Shown here: positions 25,026-34,078 of the stretch, piece by piece
Numbering within the stretch: position 1 is the stretch's first letter
Layout: the number at the start of each line of letters is the position of its first letter
From: CAZNVG01 sp964576475
GTDB lineage: Bacteria > Patescibacteriota > Saccharimonadia > Saccharimonadales > CAZNVG01
Length of the DNA: 64,000 nucleotides
Reading direction: 5' to 3'
Assembly (NCBI GenBank): GCA_964576475.1
Contig: CAZNVG010000003.1
Coordinates: 24,324-88,323, forward strand
The notes under the pieces: generated by a model
Seen by the model: only the letters and a program-made list of their open reading frames with translations
The model's database searches: none
Told to the model about the DNA's origin: nothing
Translations under genes and position numbers: made by a program

Positions 25026-26123
25026 ATGAAACAAACCAAGCATAAGTACAGTAGTGGTAAGATATCTGTAATGATTAGTCTACAAACGTTCCGACGCAAG
25101 GATACTCTACTTGCACTCATGATTATTATCGTTGCAGTGCTTACTTCGTGGCTGCTCCTATCAAGGCAAGAAACTGTGAAATATGGCGCATCTAGACCGG
25201 ATTGTGCTGCGGATTTTCGCTGTAATGCCGAATACTACGCTCGGCTAACATACCGTAGTGATCCTGCAACTGCGTTTATCGACATTCGCAAGGCGTACGA
25301 CGGGGATAGCAACGTGAAGGCCCAGTGCCACCAATTAACGCATATTATTGGACGCACCGCTTTCGAGAAATATGGAGGGCTGAGTGGAGCCTTTGAACGA
25401 GGCGATAGCTTCTGTTGGTCAGGATTCCATCATGGAGCAGTAGAACAGGCGGTCGGTGATATGGGTATTGCGCAGATTAAGGCCGAAGCGAATGATTTAT
25501 GTCGTGAGTTAGCCGAAAAGAATCGTTACTCATTCGACCACTTTAACTGCGTCCATGGATTGGGACATGGGTTTATGAGTATTGATGCCTACGAGTTACC
25601 AAGCGCGCTCAAAAGCTGTGAAATTTTGACCGATACATGGGAGCGCGATTCCTGCGCAGGTGGGGTGTTTATGGAAAATGTGATGGTGGCGTCACGAGAA
25701 AATGGCGTGAGTAAATACCTTAAAAAAGATGATTTACTCTATCCGTGCAATGGCATCGAAGAAACATTCATGCAGCAGTGCTATCTAATGCAATCCTCGT
25801 ATATGTTGCAGCAGAACGGTTATAATTTTCGTGATACGTTTGCGCTTTGCCAGAAAGCGAACAGTGCCTATATCAATACATGTTTTCAGAGTATTGGACG
25901 TGATGCGTCGGGCAGTAGCGTAAGCGACGTGACGCTTACAAAAGAAAAATGCGATACCGCGCCAGACAGGGAAGCATTAAAATACTGTATGATGGGCGCA
26001 GTTAGAGACTTTGTGTCCTATTTCCACTCCGATACACAAGCACGCGAGTTGTGTAAGGCTTGGGGCGCGGAAATCGAGCAGCCGTGTAACGACGAAATTA
26101 CAAATTATTATAGGGTGTTTTAG
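25026..26123 (+). CDS. Secreted or membrane-anchored Cys/His-rich protein
   Basis: 365 residues; I do not recognise a named family. One N-terminal membrane segment (about 28-46) precedes an extracytoplasmic domain with many Cys and His: CHQLTHIIGR, CWSGFHHGAVEQ, CVHGLGHGFMSID, CAGGVFMENV, and later paired Cys. The repeated Cys-x-His-Gly and His-His patterns suggest metal or heme binding together with disulfides. It is followed 1 bp later by a cytochrome b5-like gene, which supports a redox or heme role. CATAAT precedes the ATG closely. Confidence 0.75.
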   Translation: MKQTKHKYSSGKISVMISLQTFRRKDTLLALMIIIVAVLTSWLLLSRQETVKYGASRPDCAADFRCNAEYYARLTYRSDPATAFIDIRKAYDGDSNVKAQCHQLTHIIGRTAFEKYGGLSGAFERGDSFCWSGFHHGAVEQAVGDMGIAQIKAEANDLCRELAEKNRYSFDHFNCVHGLGHGFMSIDAYELPSALKSCEILTDTWERDSCAGGVFMENVMVASRENGVSKYLKKDDLLYPCNGIEETFMQQCYLMQSSYMLQQNGYNFRDTFALCQKANSAYINTCFQSIGRDASGSSVSDVTLTKEKCDTAPDREALKYCMMGAVRDFVSYFHSDTQARELCKAWGAEIEQPCNDEITNYYRVF

Positions 26124-26124
26124 T

Positions 26125-26526
26125 ATGAAAAAAATCTCTAAACCAATACTTCTGTCATGCGTTATTGCTGCGGTTGTCCTTATGCTGAGTGCAATTCGCT
26201 TACAACAAAATCGCGTAGATGTTGTTGAAGATTTTGATGTATCGAGCGTGTTGCCTCCGCCTGTTTCGCAGCCGGCATCGCCCAGCAAAGTTGTGAACGC
26301 ATCGGAGCTGGCGACTAACGACGGCACAAATGGAAAGCCATGTTTTGTCGCAGTAGACGGAACAGCGTATGAAATTACGCAGGGTAAGCTTTGGAATAAT
26401 GGCCAACACGATACAAGCGGTGGTCAAGCTATGTGCGGCAAAGACTTAAGTGAGGCTATGAAGGCATCGCCCCATGGCAAGTCAAAACTAACTGAGCTGA
26501 GCGTGATCGGCCAGTATCAACCGTAA
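26125..26526 (+). CDS. Membrane-anchored cytochrome b5-like heme-binding protein
   Basis: 133 residues from the ATG at 26125. An N-terminal membrane segment and a Pro/Ser linker lead to a small domain with CFVAVDGTAYEITQGKLWNN, then MCGKDLSEAMKASPHGKS. This is the pattern of prokaryotic cytochrome b5-like (steroid/heme-binding) domains; the late HG may supply a heme ligand. It overlaps the OleA-like gene by 1 bp and could pass electrons to the P450 encoded 4 kb downstream. That link is inferred. Confidence 0.75.
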   Translation: MKKISKPILLSCVIAAVVLMLSAIRLQQNRVDVVEDFDVSSVLPPPVSQPASPSKVVNASELATNDGTNGKPCFVAVDGTAYEITQGKLWNNGQHDTSGGQAMCGKDLSEAMKASPHGKSKLTELSVIGQYQP

Positions 26527-27527
26527 TGGGTGTCCGAATACACAGCTTTGGTTCGTTTGTTCCTCGTACGTTCGTATCAAGTACTGAGCTCGAGAATATA
26601 TTGCGAAGCAAGAACCCTTCACTCAAAATTCCATCCGGCATACTTGAGACGATGACTGGAATTACGCGTCGCCCGATAGCAGACGACAACGATCAAGCGT
26701 CTGATTTAGCAGTGCGCGCTGCTGAAAGTAGTATTACGAAGTATGGCGGTAGATTGGAGGATATTGATTTACTTATATTTGCGAGCGCAAGCCAAGATGT
26801 CTCCGAGCCGGCTACAGCCAACATTGTCCAAACAAAACTCGGCCTTATGTGTCCAGCATTTGATGTTAAAAATGCCTGCAATAGTGTAATGAGTGCAATT
26901 GAGATTGCGACAGCTTTTGTGAATGCAGGCATGCACAAAAACATACTCATCGCGAGCGGCGAAATTCCAAGCCGAGTTGTCAGACATACGTTCGATGACA
27001 GGGATGACTTTAAGCAGTCGTTTCCGAGCCTCACTCTTGGTGATGCGGGCGGGTCTCTGCTGGTCAGTTATGATGAGCAATCAAACGTGCATTACCAAAA
27101 AAGCTACACCTACGGCGAGCACTGGAAATTGGCGGCGTTCATCGAGGGCGGCTCTATGCAAGCTTCAACCAGTGACGGGATTAAGTTTGTTGGTGACGGA
27201 ACCGCACTCAAGAATGCGTTCTTAAGTCTGGGCGATAGTATTGTTCGCGAGGCTTTATCGTCAGTTGGCTGGGATATGGACGATATAGATCAGCTATTTA
27301 TACATCAGGTCGCAGCAGGATTCACTGCCGAGACTTTGCAGTTGATTGGCGTTCCAGCCGACAAAACATATGCCACAGTTGAGAAGCAAGGAAATCTCGC
27401 GTCAGCTAGTTTGCCTATTGCTATCACGCAGGCACTTGATGACGGAACAGTTCGCGTAGGCGACAAGGTAATGGTGATTGGGCTCGCAAGCGGTATAAAT
27501 GTATCAGTATTACTGCTCACCATTTAG
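26526..27527 (+). CDS. OleA-like ketoacyl synthase III (thiolase superfamily)
   Basis: 333 residues. The catalytic triad is complete: Cys118 (KNACNSVMSA), His260 (FIHQVAAGF) and Asn290 (KQGNLASASLP). FabH makes short beta-ketoacyl-ACP from malonyl-ACP; OleA performs head-to-head Claisen condensation of two fatty acyl thioesters. OleA is favoured because genes matching OleB, OleC and OleD lie within 8 kb and no other fatty-acid synthesis gene is seen. Plain FabH or a beta-ketoacyl synthase for another product cannot be ruled out. Overlaps the acyl ligase gene by 18 bp tail-to-tail. Confidence 0.8.
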   Translation: MGVRIHSFGSFVPRTFVSSTELENILRSKNPSLKIPSGILETMTGITRRPIADDNDQASDLAVRAAESSITKYGGRLEDIDLLIFASASQDVSEPATANIVQTKLGLMCPAFDVKNACNSVMSAIEIATAFVNAGMHKNILIASGEIPSRVVRHTFDDRDDFKQSFPSLTLGDAGGSLLVSYDEQSNVHYQKSYTYGEHWKLAAFIEGGSMQASTSDGIKFVGDGTALKNAFLSLGDSIVREALSSVGWDMDDIDQLFIHQVAAGFTAETLQLIGVPADKTYATVEKQGNLASASLPIAITQALDDGTVRVGDKVMVIGLASGINVSVLLLTI

Positions 27528-29024
27528 TCGTGAACGATACTCATCGGCAATTTTTTTGCGGTTTAGTTTCAAAGTATGAGTACGTTGCAATGAAGCAGGG
27601 TGGATATTATGGACTGCCCGAATACGGACACTACTAGGAAGTTTAGATAAAACGTACCGACGTACATTTTCAATGTCTGCTGAGTTTTTGGCACGAATGA
27701 GTAGGTGCAAGTCATCTCCCTCAGTAACCGCCACACTCTCTTCCACTCCTGGGTGAGAATCAGTGATATTTTCTATGTCCTCCAGGAATAACTTGTCTCC
27801 ATTTGGAAAGATAATCATGTTCTTTGTCCGTCCGGTAAGCACTATATGTCCATCTGCATTTACAACGGCCTGATCTTCAGTATTGAACCAGGTTTCGGTC
27901 CTCGATTTAGGCCAATAGCCAACAAATATACTAGGGCCGCTTACGAGAACTTCGTTGTGAGCGTTTAGTTTTAATCGAACGTTATGAAGTGGCTTCCCGA
28001 CGCTGCCAGCTGGCCGTTTCGGATCTGTTGATATACTAAGAATTGGAGATGTTTCACTTAGGCCATAGCCGATAAGCGTATTGTAGCCAAGACCTTGAAA
28101 GAAGTGGTCGATAGGCTGCTCAAGCGGCGCACCTCCAATAACGATAGTGTGTAAATATGGTCCAATGCCAGCATGAACTTTTTTAAACAACAGTCGCCTC
28201 GTTCGAATCGGGAGATTGCGTGCACGGAGCACCATCAATGTAAAAATTGATCTTCTGCTAGGCGAAACTTTACGTAGAATTCCTGAACGCAACATGTGCA
28301 GCAAGCGTGGCACAGCAACAAGCATCGTTACTGAATACTGCTTCATCGTGTCCGTAAGCTTGGCTGCTGTAATTTCCGGAAGGTAGACAATTGACGCGCC
28401 AGCATGTAGCGGCATGAAGAGTCCGCACATTTGTTCGTATGCATGTGCGAGTGGTAGTACCGAGAGAAATACCTCTGAACTATCAACAGAGTATATTTTT
28501 TCAGCTGCAGCAAGATTAGCAAGAATGTTTTGTTGTGACAGCGTAACGCCTTTCGGTTCAGACCATGTTCCTGAAGTAAGGAGTATTTCGGCGATGGGCG
28601 GCTTCTTGCTGCGTGGCTGGATAAAACTACGTTCGGTTTTTCTCAGCAGCTGATGCGGCGTGGCGATAGGAGTATCAAGAGCGAGCCTATGTTGAGAGAC
28701 TATTAGCCTCGGTTTTGTTTTTTTGATCATACTTCTCACAAGGTCCATGCTTGCCCTAGTATCGACTGGAACGACGATAATATGTGCGAGTTGAGCTGCA
28801 AGAAATATGGGCACCCACGCAATACCAGGCACATCATAAAGTACTATTCTTTCACCCGGTTTGAGTCCTCTCTCTTGAAGCGAGGCAGCCACCATTCGTG
28901 TTTGCGAAACAAGCTGCGTGTAGGACAGTGATTTTGCAGTGTTTGCGTCGACTAAGGCGCGCTTGTTACCATGTCTTTCAAGTTGATCGATAAAGTCTGC
29001 AAATGTCTTCATGGTTTTACTCAT
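27510..29024 (-). CDS. Long-chain fatty acyl ligase (AMP-forming)
   Basis: 504 residues, ANL superfamily. P-loop-type motif LLTSGTWSEPKGVTLSQ, GYGLSETSP in the core, and TGRTKNMIIFPNGDKLFLED at the hinge. Activates a carboxylic acid as acyl-AMP for transfer to CoA or a carrier protein. It is the natural feeder for the OleA-like synthase and the acyl carrier protein in this cluster. Overlaps the glycosyltransferase gene by 4 bp on the same strand (ATGA), so the two are cotranslated. Confidence 0.88.
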   Translation of the reverse strand: MSKTMKTFADFIDQLERHGNKRALVDANTAKSLSYTQLVSQTRMVAASLQERGLKPGERIVLYDVPGIAWVPIFLAAQLAHIIVVPVDTRASMDLVRSMIKKTKPRLIVSQHRLALDTPIATPHQLLRKTERSFIQPRSKKPPIAEILLTSGTWSEPKGVTLSQQNILANLAAAEKIYSVDSSEVFLSVLPLAHAYEQMCGLFMPLHAGASIVYLPEITAAKLTDTMKQYSVTMLVAVPRLLHMLRSGILRKVSPSRRSIFTLMVLRARNLPIRTRRLLFKKVHAGIGPYLHTIVIGGAPLEQPIDHFFQGLGYNTLIGYGLSETSPILSISTDPKRPAGSVGKPLHNVRLKLNAHNEVLVSGPSIFVGYWPKSRTETWFNTEDQAVVNADGHIVLTGRTKNMIIFPNGDKLFLEDIENITDSHPGVEESVAVTEGDDLHLLIRAKNSADIENVRRYVLSKLPSSVRIRAVHNIHPASLQRTHTLKLNRKKIADEYRSRLNGEQ

Positions 29025-29773
29025 CGAACGTCTACCGTTTTAGGTTTTAGCTTTCTGTCCCAATACCACAGCAATATTCCGATATAGCCGAAGGCTTTTA
29101 CCTTGCGAATTGAGCCATGGATAATTACATCGCGCGCAAAATGAGCTTGCTTTCGAGGAATTAGTCGACAGACACGTAAATGCAATTCGAGGTCTTCATC
29201 TACGGTATCAATGCTTGTTCTCGGAAAACCGCCGGCCTCAATATACAACTTGGCGTCTATCGCCATGTTGAGTCCGGCGATCATAAACATGGGGTATTTA
29301 TGCTCAGGGCTTCTATGGAGATATCGCGGTGCTCTCTCAGAAATAATAATTAGTATCGGAATGATGATTCCATCCCACCAGCGATAATTTTTCTCGTCTT
29401 TACGAGGCTTCAGTTTGCCACCGATAATACGTGCTCCTGCTTTGAAATGATTCTTTATCTGCGCCACCCAATCTGCTTGCGGCATGGCATCCGCGTCGGT
29501 ACGCGCTATATGTGTGGCTCCATGCTTAATAGCGTAGCGGAATCCCGTATCGGCAGCGGCGCCGGTGCCTTTTTGTTTTTCCGATATCAGTACAGCGTGT
29601 AGTTTGGGGTGCGCTTTCAAAAAGTCCTTTACGATCCTAGGCGACCCATCAGTGCTGGCGTTATTGACGAGAACCATGTTGAATGACATATCACTCTGGC
29701 GGGTAAGTGCAGTTAAGCAGGACTCTATGAGACGCTCTTCGTTATAAAATGGAATTACTACCCAAAGTTGCAT
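29021..29773 (-). CDS. Family 2 glycosyltransferase
   Basis: 250 residues, GT-A fold. N-terminal VVIPFYNEERLIESCLTAL, NNASTDGSPRIV, and the metal site RTDADAMPQ. A TVDEDLELHLR motif near residue 205 matches the ED box. No clear membrane segments apart from a mid-protein hydrophobic stretch (IIIPILIIIS). It transfers a sugar to a lipid, polyprenol or metabolite; its position inside the acyl-chain cluster suggests a glycosylated lipid product. Confidence 0.85.
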   Translation of the reverse strand: MQLWVVIPFYNEERLIESCLTALTRQSDMSFNMVLVNNASTDGSPRIVKDFLKAHPKLHAVLISEKQKGTGAAADTGFRYAIKHGATHIARTDADAMPQADWVAQIKNHFKAGARIIGGKLKPRKDEKNYRWWDGIIIPILIIISERAPRYLHRSPEHKYPMFMIAGLNMAIDAKLYIEAGGFPRTSIDTVDEDLELHLRVCRLIPRKQAHFARDVIIHGSIRKVKAFGYIGILLWYWDRKLKPKTVDVR

Positions 29774-29795
29774 GATCTATCCTAAGCTTATACGT

Positions 29796-30251
29796 ATGAA
29801 TGCGCTACTCTCTATAACAAAACAGAGCACGACCAATCCCTTTGCATGTTTGCGAAGTCGCGCGCTTCGCTCTATTGCGTCTGGTGAAACTAGTATATCG
29901 CATAGCGGCCATTGGTTGGTCGGCACAAGCGCAGATAATGTTAGCGGTGTTGATACAGAACAATTATCGTACCGACATAAAAGTTTCGCTCGCTTTGTTG
30001 CAAGTGAGAGCGAATACGAGGTACTTGGAACTTTGTGGTCGACTAGCCAGCTTCCGGAAATATGGGCCTGGTCAATTAAGGAGGCCTGCTTTAAATGTGG
30101 GCAGGGTGGTTATGAGCCAAGTGATTTTACTATAGTGAGCGCACGTGACGATGTTGTGTTTGTTCAAAGTGGTTCTCAAAGCTTTCGCGTTGTGGTCAGC
30201 ACGCTTATGTCTGGGTACACGCTTGCAATTGCGTTTGCCGTCTCTGGCTAG
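29796..30251 (+). CDS. 4'-phosphopantetheinyl transferase (short Sfp-like)
   Basis: 151 residues from the ATG at 29796; an ATG at 29772 in the same frame is possible. SISHSGHW, the metal-binding GVDTEQ, and WAWSIKEACFKCG match the three conserved motifs of Sfp-type transferases. Attaches the phosphopantetheine arm of CoA to a carrier protein serine. Clearly shorter than Sfp (about 220) and missing most of the N-terminal half. The acyl carrier protein gene begins 19 bp downstream, so its target is evident. Confidence 0.75.
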   Translation: MNALLSITKQSTTNPFACLRSRALRSIASGETSISHSGHWLVGTSADNVSGVDTEQLSYRHKSFARFVASESEYEVLGTLWSTSQLPEIWAWSIKEACFKCGQGGYEPSDFTIVSARDDVVFVQSGSQSFRVVVSTLMSGYTLAIAFAVSG

Positions 30252-30270
30252 ATACTGACATAATGTCGCC

Positions 30271-30489
30271 ATGAATGAATCAGACTTACTACATACCCTG
30301 CGCGAGCTGTTCGATGTACCATCAGACATTAAGCCCGCAACGGATCTTCGCGAATATATCAAGGACTCAATTGATGTCGGCGAATTGGTGGCAACATTAA
30401 ACGAGTCATATCAGCTTGATCTAAAGCTCATAGATTTTAAAGAAGTCTACACATATGCAGACCTGAAAGCTTTACTGGTGACATCATGA
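30271..30489 (+). CDS. Acyl carrier protein
   Basis: 72 residues. The phosphopantetheine attachment site is Ser33 in KDSIDVGELV (usual form DSLD-x-x-E, here DSIDVGE). Length and helix pattern fit a single ACP. CATAAT lies 6 nt before the ATG (leaderless). Flanked by a phosphopantetheinyl transferase and a P450, whose start it overlaps by 4 bp. It probably carries the acyl chain that the P450 or the OleA-like enzyme acts on. Confidence 0.88.
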   Translation: MNESDLLHTLRELFDVPSDIKPATDLREYIKDSIDVGELVATLNESYQLDLKLIDFKEVYTYADLKALLVTS

Positions 30490-31688
30490 AGCTATCTACT
30501 AGATATCACGAAACCATGGTGTACGTGGCCAACCGTCCGTTACAATTTGCTATCGCAAGACTAATGCGCTTCTCCGCTTCTACGTATTTGCCCTTCGTAA
30601 AAACGTACTTCATCAATGATCCGATTCTCGGCAAAGCAGTCTTAAAGGACACTGATAACTTTAGCTCTAGCCATACAGGAAGTATCGGCGAGCTAACATC
30701 GCACATAATGGGTAAGACATCGAAGGCATTGTTCAATATGAAAGGCGATGAGCATCATGAACTTAAATTTAAATTGCTTGATATTTTTCAGCCTGAATAT
30801 ATCGACCAGATGGTGGCAGAGGCGCTGGGGTATGAGGTAGATGAGCTACAAAAGCGCATCAAGAAAGGCGAGACGGTTGATCTATGTGTATTTATTAAAC
30901 GATGCACAAGTCGTGTGACCTGTCACATGCTAGGTATCCGTAGCGATGATGCAGACTTTGACGAAATGTTGCTGCATGTCGCCAAACTTAGCGACGATCT
31001 GACATCGATGATTAGTATCTCGTCCAGCAATCTGTCACAAAAGCAGATCAAACGAGGCAAGGCTATCTATAAAGAATTCTGTAAGGTAATCAAGAAATAT
31101 TATGATCTTGATGATTATCCTGATTCATGTGTAATTGCAAAATTAAAACAGCGTGGGTTTGATTTCAATGAAGCTAAGGCACTGCTGGTCACGCTCATTA
31201 TGGCTGGCACCGAGACTGTGTCTTCAGCGCTGCCAAGAATCATCAATATTTTCATAGAAGAAGATTTGTGGCCGACACTTAAAAAGCGCCCCAAGAAACT
31301 AGAAGACGCGATTAACGAGGGCTTACGATTCACGTCGCCATCACCATTGGCGGTACACAGTGTAGTGAAAGATAACACGACAATGGGACGACGCTTTAAA
31401 GGCGATCGACGCGCATTGATAGTACTTATCAATATTCTTCGTGATAATAGATTTTATCCCAACGCGTATACGATAGATATCGATCGAGTGCAGAACCCAG
31501 AATACAGATACTTTTGGTTTGGAGCGGGTCCGCATTTTTGTCTCGGCTCAGAATTGGCAAAGAAAGAACTTCGCACAATAATTGGCATGTTGCTAAAAAT
31601 AAAAGGCCAGCCCGTTGTGGTGAAGAGACGGTATGCACGAGGCACAAGTTTCCCGGGTTACAAAGAACTCAGTGTCAGATTTTCTTAA
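30486..31688 (+). CDS. Cytochrome P450
   Basis: 400 residues. Heme-binding loop FWFGAGPHFCLGSEL with the axial Cys352, I-helix oxygen motif AGTETVSS, and the E-x-x-R pair in INEGLRFTSP. No membrane anchor, so a soluble bacterial type. Some bacterial P450s act on acyl chains held on a carrier protein; cotranslation with the ACP (4-bp overlap) suggests the same here. Ferredoxin and reductase genes are not in view; the b5-like protein at 26125 is a candidate partner. It overlaps the OleB-like gene by 14 bp tail-to-tail. Confidence 0.92.
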   Translation: MKLSTRYHETMVYVANRPLQFAIARLMRFSASTYLPFVKTYFINDPILGKAVLKDTDNFSSSHTGSIGELTSHIMGKTSKALFNMKGDEHHELKFKLLDIFQPEYIDQMVAEALGYEVDELQKRIKKGETVDLCVFIKRCTSRVTCHMLGIRSDDADFDEMLLHVAKLSDDLTSMISISSSNLSQKQIKRGKAIYKEFCKVIKKYYDLDDYPDSCVIAKLKQRGFDFNEAKALLVTLIMAGTETVSSALPRIINIFIEEDLWPTLKKRPKKLEDAINEGLRFTSPSPLAVHSVVKDNTTMGRRFKGDRRALIVLINILRDNRFYPNAYTIDIDRVQNPEYRYFWFGAGPHFCLGSELAKKELRTIIGMLLKIKGQPVVVKRRYARGTSFPGYKELSVRFS

Positions 31689-32556
31689 GCCATCGATCCA
31701 TACGATCGATAATAGCTTGAGGGTTGTCCTCTTGTAGGAAGTGGCCGGCATGAGGAATGACCGCAGAGGTTGCGTTAGGAATTTTTGAAGCAGCAGACAG
31801 AAATTTTTTGACCTGGAAAATAGGATCGTGGTCACTAACGAGGAGTAGTTTAGGGCATGTTGACTCTAAAAGGTACCGATCAATTGTCTGCTGTATGTCC
31901 AGTTGTTCTTTCGTTGGTTTTTTACTTGGAATCTGGGTAGGTAGTACCCACACCGCTAAACGATGCTCAGGTTTACGATGGGGATAGTTATAGGCTGCAC
32001 GAATGGCACGGCTGGGTCGGGTTCTGAATCCAAAGGCAAATGCCACTTTGCGAAAAAGATCGAGTCGTATTGATAAGAACTTCGCGGTAGTACTTTTTAG
32101 AAAGCGACGACCCGGCTGGTTGATTAAGGTGAGTCCAGGTAAGTATGTATTCATCAGTACGATCCCTTTAGTGGCGGTCTTAAAGTGACTGGCGAGAAGG
32201 GTGCAAATTGGCCCGCCCCAGTCTTGTCCAACAAAGACTAGATCAGAAAGATTTAACGATGTTAGTAATAAGGCGACATTAGAAACCTGAGTAGTGACTT
32301 GGTAGGCTTCTGGATCAGTTGGTTTGTCAGATAATCCATAGCCGATAAGATCGACTGCGATTACACGATGTGTTTTACGGTATTTTACTAGGAGATGTCG
32401 ATAAAGGTATGACCAGGTTGGGTTACCGTGTATGAATACGATTGTGGTTTGCGAGCGTGGACCATCATCTATATAGCGCAACACTCCATTGGTAGTTTGA
32501 AAACTTTTATAGGCAAAGCGCCTCTGAAATCTCGTGCTTTCTGATAGTTGTGCCAT
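31675..32556 (-). CDS. OleB-like alpha/beta hydrolase (haloalkane dehalogenase fold)
   Basis: 293 residues. FIHGNPTWSYLYRHLL is the oxyanion-hole motif of haloalkane dehalogenases and OleB. The nucleophile is Asp112 in VGQDWGGP, followed by an acidic residue in SDHDPIF and a His in PHAGHFLQED. OleB opens and decarboxylates a beta-lactone to a cis-olefin. A real dehalogenase is the alternative; the neighbouring OleC- and OleD-like genes decide for OleB. Transcribed divergently from them, with starts 17 bp apart. Confidence 0.82.
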   Translation of the reverse strand: MAQLSESTRFQRRFAYKSFQTTNGVLRYIDDGPRSQTTIVFIHGNPTWSYLYRHLLVKYRKTHRVIAVDLIGYGLSDKPTDPEAYQVTTQVSNVALLLTSLNLSDLVFVGQDWGGPICTLLASHFKTATKGIVLMNTYLPGLTLINQPGRRFLKSTTAKFLSIRLDLFRKVAFAFGFRTRPSRAIRAAYNYPHRKPEHRLAVWVLPTQIPSKKPTKEQLDIQQTIDRYLLESTCPKLLLVSDHDPIFQVKKFLSAASKIPNATSAVIPHAGHFLQEDNPQAIIDRMDRWLKKI

Positions 32557-32572
32557 ACTATTTCACAGTATC

Positions 32573-34078
32573 ATGCCATCAAGTCCACTCATCAAACTAT
32601 TGGAACAACACCAGAGCCTAGAACGCCTCGCGGTGCGTGAAGTTGCAGGTAAGTCCATCTCGTACAAACACCTCTATCAGCGCGCCCGTGCATTTTCTGC
32701 AGGACTAGTTGCCAATGGTTTCAAAACTAACGATCGAGTTTTATTGTTAGTTAAGCCTGGGGTTGATGCCACAGTTGCAGTTATCGGCGTGCTTCTGTCT
32801 GGAGGGTGTGTAGTAGTTGCGGATCCGGGGACAGGCAGAGAACTATTCGCTCGCCGTGTGCAGGCAGCACGTCCGCAATGGACAATAATCGATAGTCGGC
32901 TTGCATATTTGGCAAAAAAACCGAGCCTACTCGCACTGTCTCGGAGACTCGATGCAACAATCCCAGATATCGTCATGAAAGACCTGCCGAAATGTATATA
33001 TTCGGGCAAAGCTCCAAAAGGTTCGCTAAGTAGGCATGCAATTGAGAACCAAGGAGTTGTGTATGAGGCATGTAAAATTTCGCCAGCAAATATTGGGTTG
33101 ATTGTCTTCACTTCAGGAACAACATCCGAACCAAAAGGCGTGCAGCTCACACACAAGAATATCGCTGCAAGTCTAGAGCTTGTTAAGAAGATGCTTATTA
33201 GTGATAGCCCGACACTGTATACAAATCAGCCGTATTTTTTGCTACTTGGGATCGGAGTAGGAGCAAGCGTTATTATTAATGCCAAACCCTTCACGCCAAA
33301 ACGATTTTTAGCCGACAGCAAAGCCTATAGTCCGAACGTGATCTTTGGGCCGCCTGGAGAGTTTTTGCCACTCATTGAGTACTGCAAGAAGACAAAACAG
33401 CGATTCCCGAGTTCATACCTTCAGGTTCTATTCGGGTCCGCGCCGATCACGAAAGCCTTCTTAAAGAACTTCTACTCGATTGCAAATAAATCGCTAACGA
33501 CAACATGCATGTATGGTATGACCGAGGCGATTCCTATTGCTGTTGTTGATGGTAGAGAGAAAATCCAAAACACTGAGGAAGGAGATTTTCTTGGCGAATT
33601 AGTCTCTGGGATTAAAGCTACGCTCGGAAAGGACGGTGAGCTGTTTGTGCAAGGACCGAATGTAATGAAGAGCTATATCGGACAGCCGCCACGCAGCTTT
33701 ATCGCTACAGGCGATATTGTTTCGCGACAAGGCAACAGGCTGTTTTTGCTCAGTCGCAAAAAAGACATGATTCTGAGGCGCTCGTATAATATTTATCCTG
33801 GCTTATATGAAACGACAATTGGTCGTATTCCCGGCGTAATAGACTGTGCGCTCATAGGTGTCTTTAGTGAAGAGCTGCAAGATGAGCAGATTATTTTGGT
33901 TGTCGAAACTGCGCAAGGCAGCAATTTAGACGAGAGAACACTGCGTAGAAAATTGATCGCCGGACCGTACAGCATTGATGCTCAGGCGTTGCCGGATCGA
34001 ATTGTGTTCCGAAAACTGCCGCGATCTGGTCGTCAGTCGAAAATCGACAAACAACGTTTGAGGAATGAAGAGAAATGA
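32573..34078 (+). CDS. OleC-like beta-lactone synthetase (ANL superfamily)
   Basis: 501 residues from the ATG at 32573; a start at 32534 would overlap the OleB-like gene. ATP-binding motif IVFTSGTTSEPKGVQL. Two features point to OleC rather than a CoA ligase: VADPGTGRELFARRVQAARP in the N-domain and MYGMTEAIPIAVV at the aryl/adenylate motif. OleC turns a 2-alkyl-3-hydroxy acid into a beta-lactone with ATP. The stop overlaps the OleD-like start by 4 bp. Confidence 0.82.
   Translation: MPSSPLIKLLEQHQSLERLAVREVAGKSISYKHLYQRARAFSAGLVANGFKTNDRVLLLVKPGVDATVAVIGVLLSGGCVVVADPGTGRELFARRVQAARPQWTIIDSRLAYLAKKPSLLALSRRLDATIPDIVMKDLPKCIYSGKAPKGSLSRHAIENQGVVYEACKISPANIGLIVFTSGTTSEPKGVQLTHKNIAASLELVKKMLISDSPTLYTNQPYFLLLGIGVGASVIINAKPFTPKRFLADSKAYSPNVIFGPPGEFLPLIEYCKKTKQRFPSSYLQVLFGSAPITKAFLKNFYSIANKSLTTTCMYGMTEAIPIAVVDGREKIQNTEEGDFLGELVSGIKATLGKDGELFVQGPNVMKSYIGQPPRSFIATGDIVSRQGNRLFLLSRKKDMILRRSYNIYPGLYETTIGRIPGVIDCALIGVFSEELQDEQIILVVETAQGSNLDERTLRRKLIAGPYSIDAQALPDRIVFRKLPRSGRQSKIDKQRLRNEEK

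Noticed and set aside
30486..31688. OleT-type (CYP152) fatty-acid decarboxylating P450
   Set aside because: It has the usual AGTET I-helix oxygen motif of monooxygenases; CYP152 peroxygenases lack this acidic/Thr pair and carry an Arg-Pro instead.
31675..32556. True haloalkane dehalogenase
   Set aside because: The sequence motifs alone allow it, but the divergent OleC-OleD pair with 17-bp spacing makes OleB more likely.
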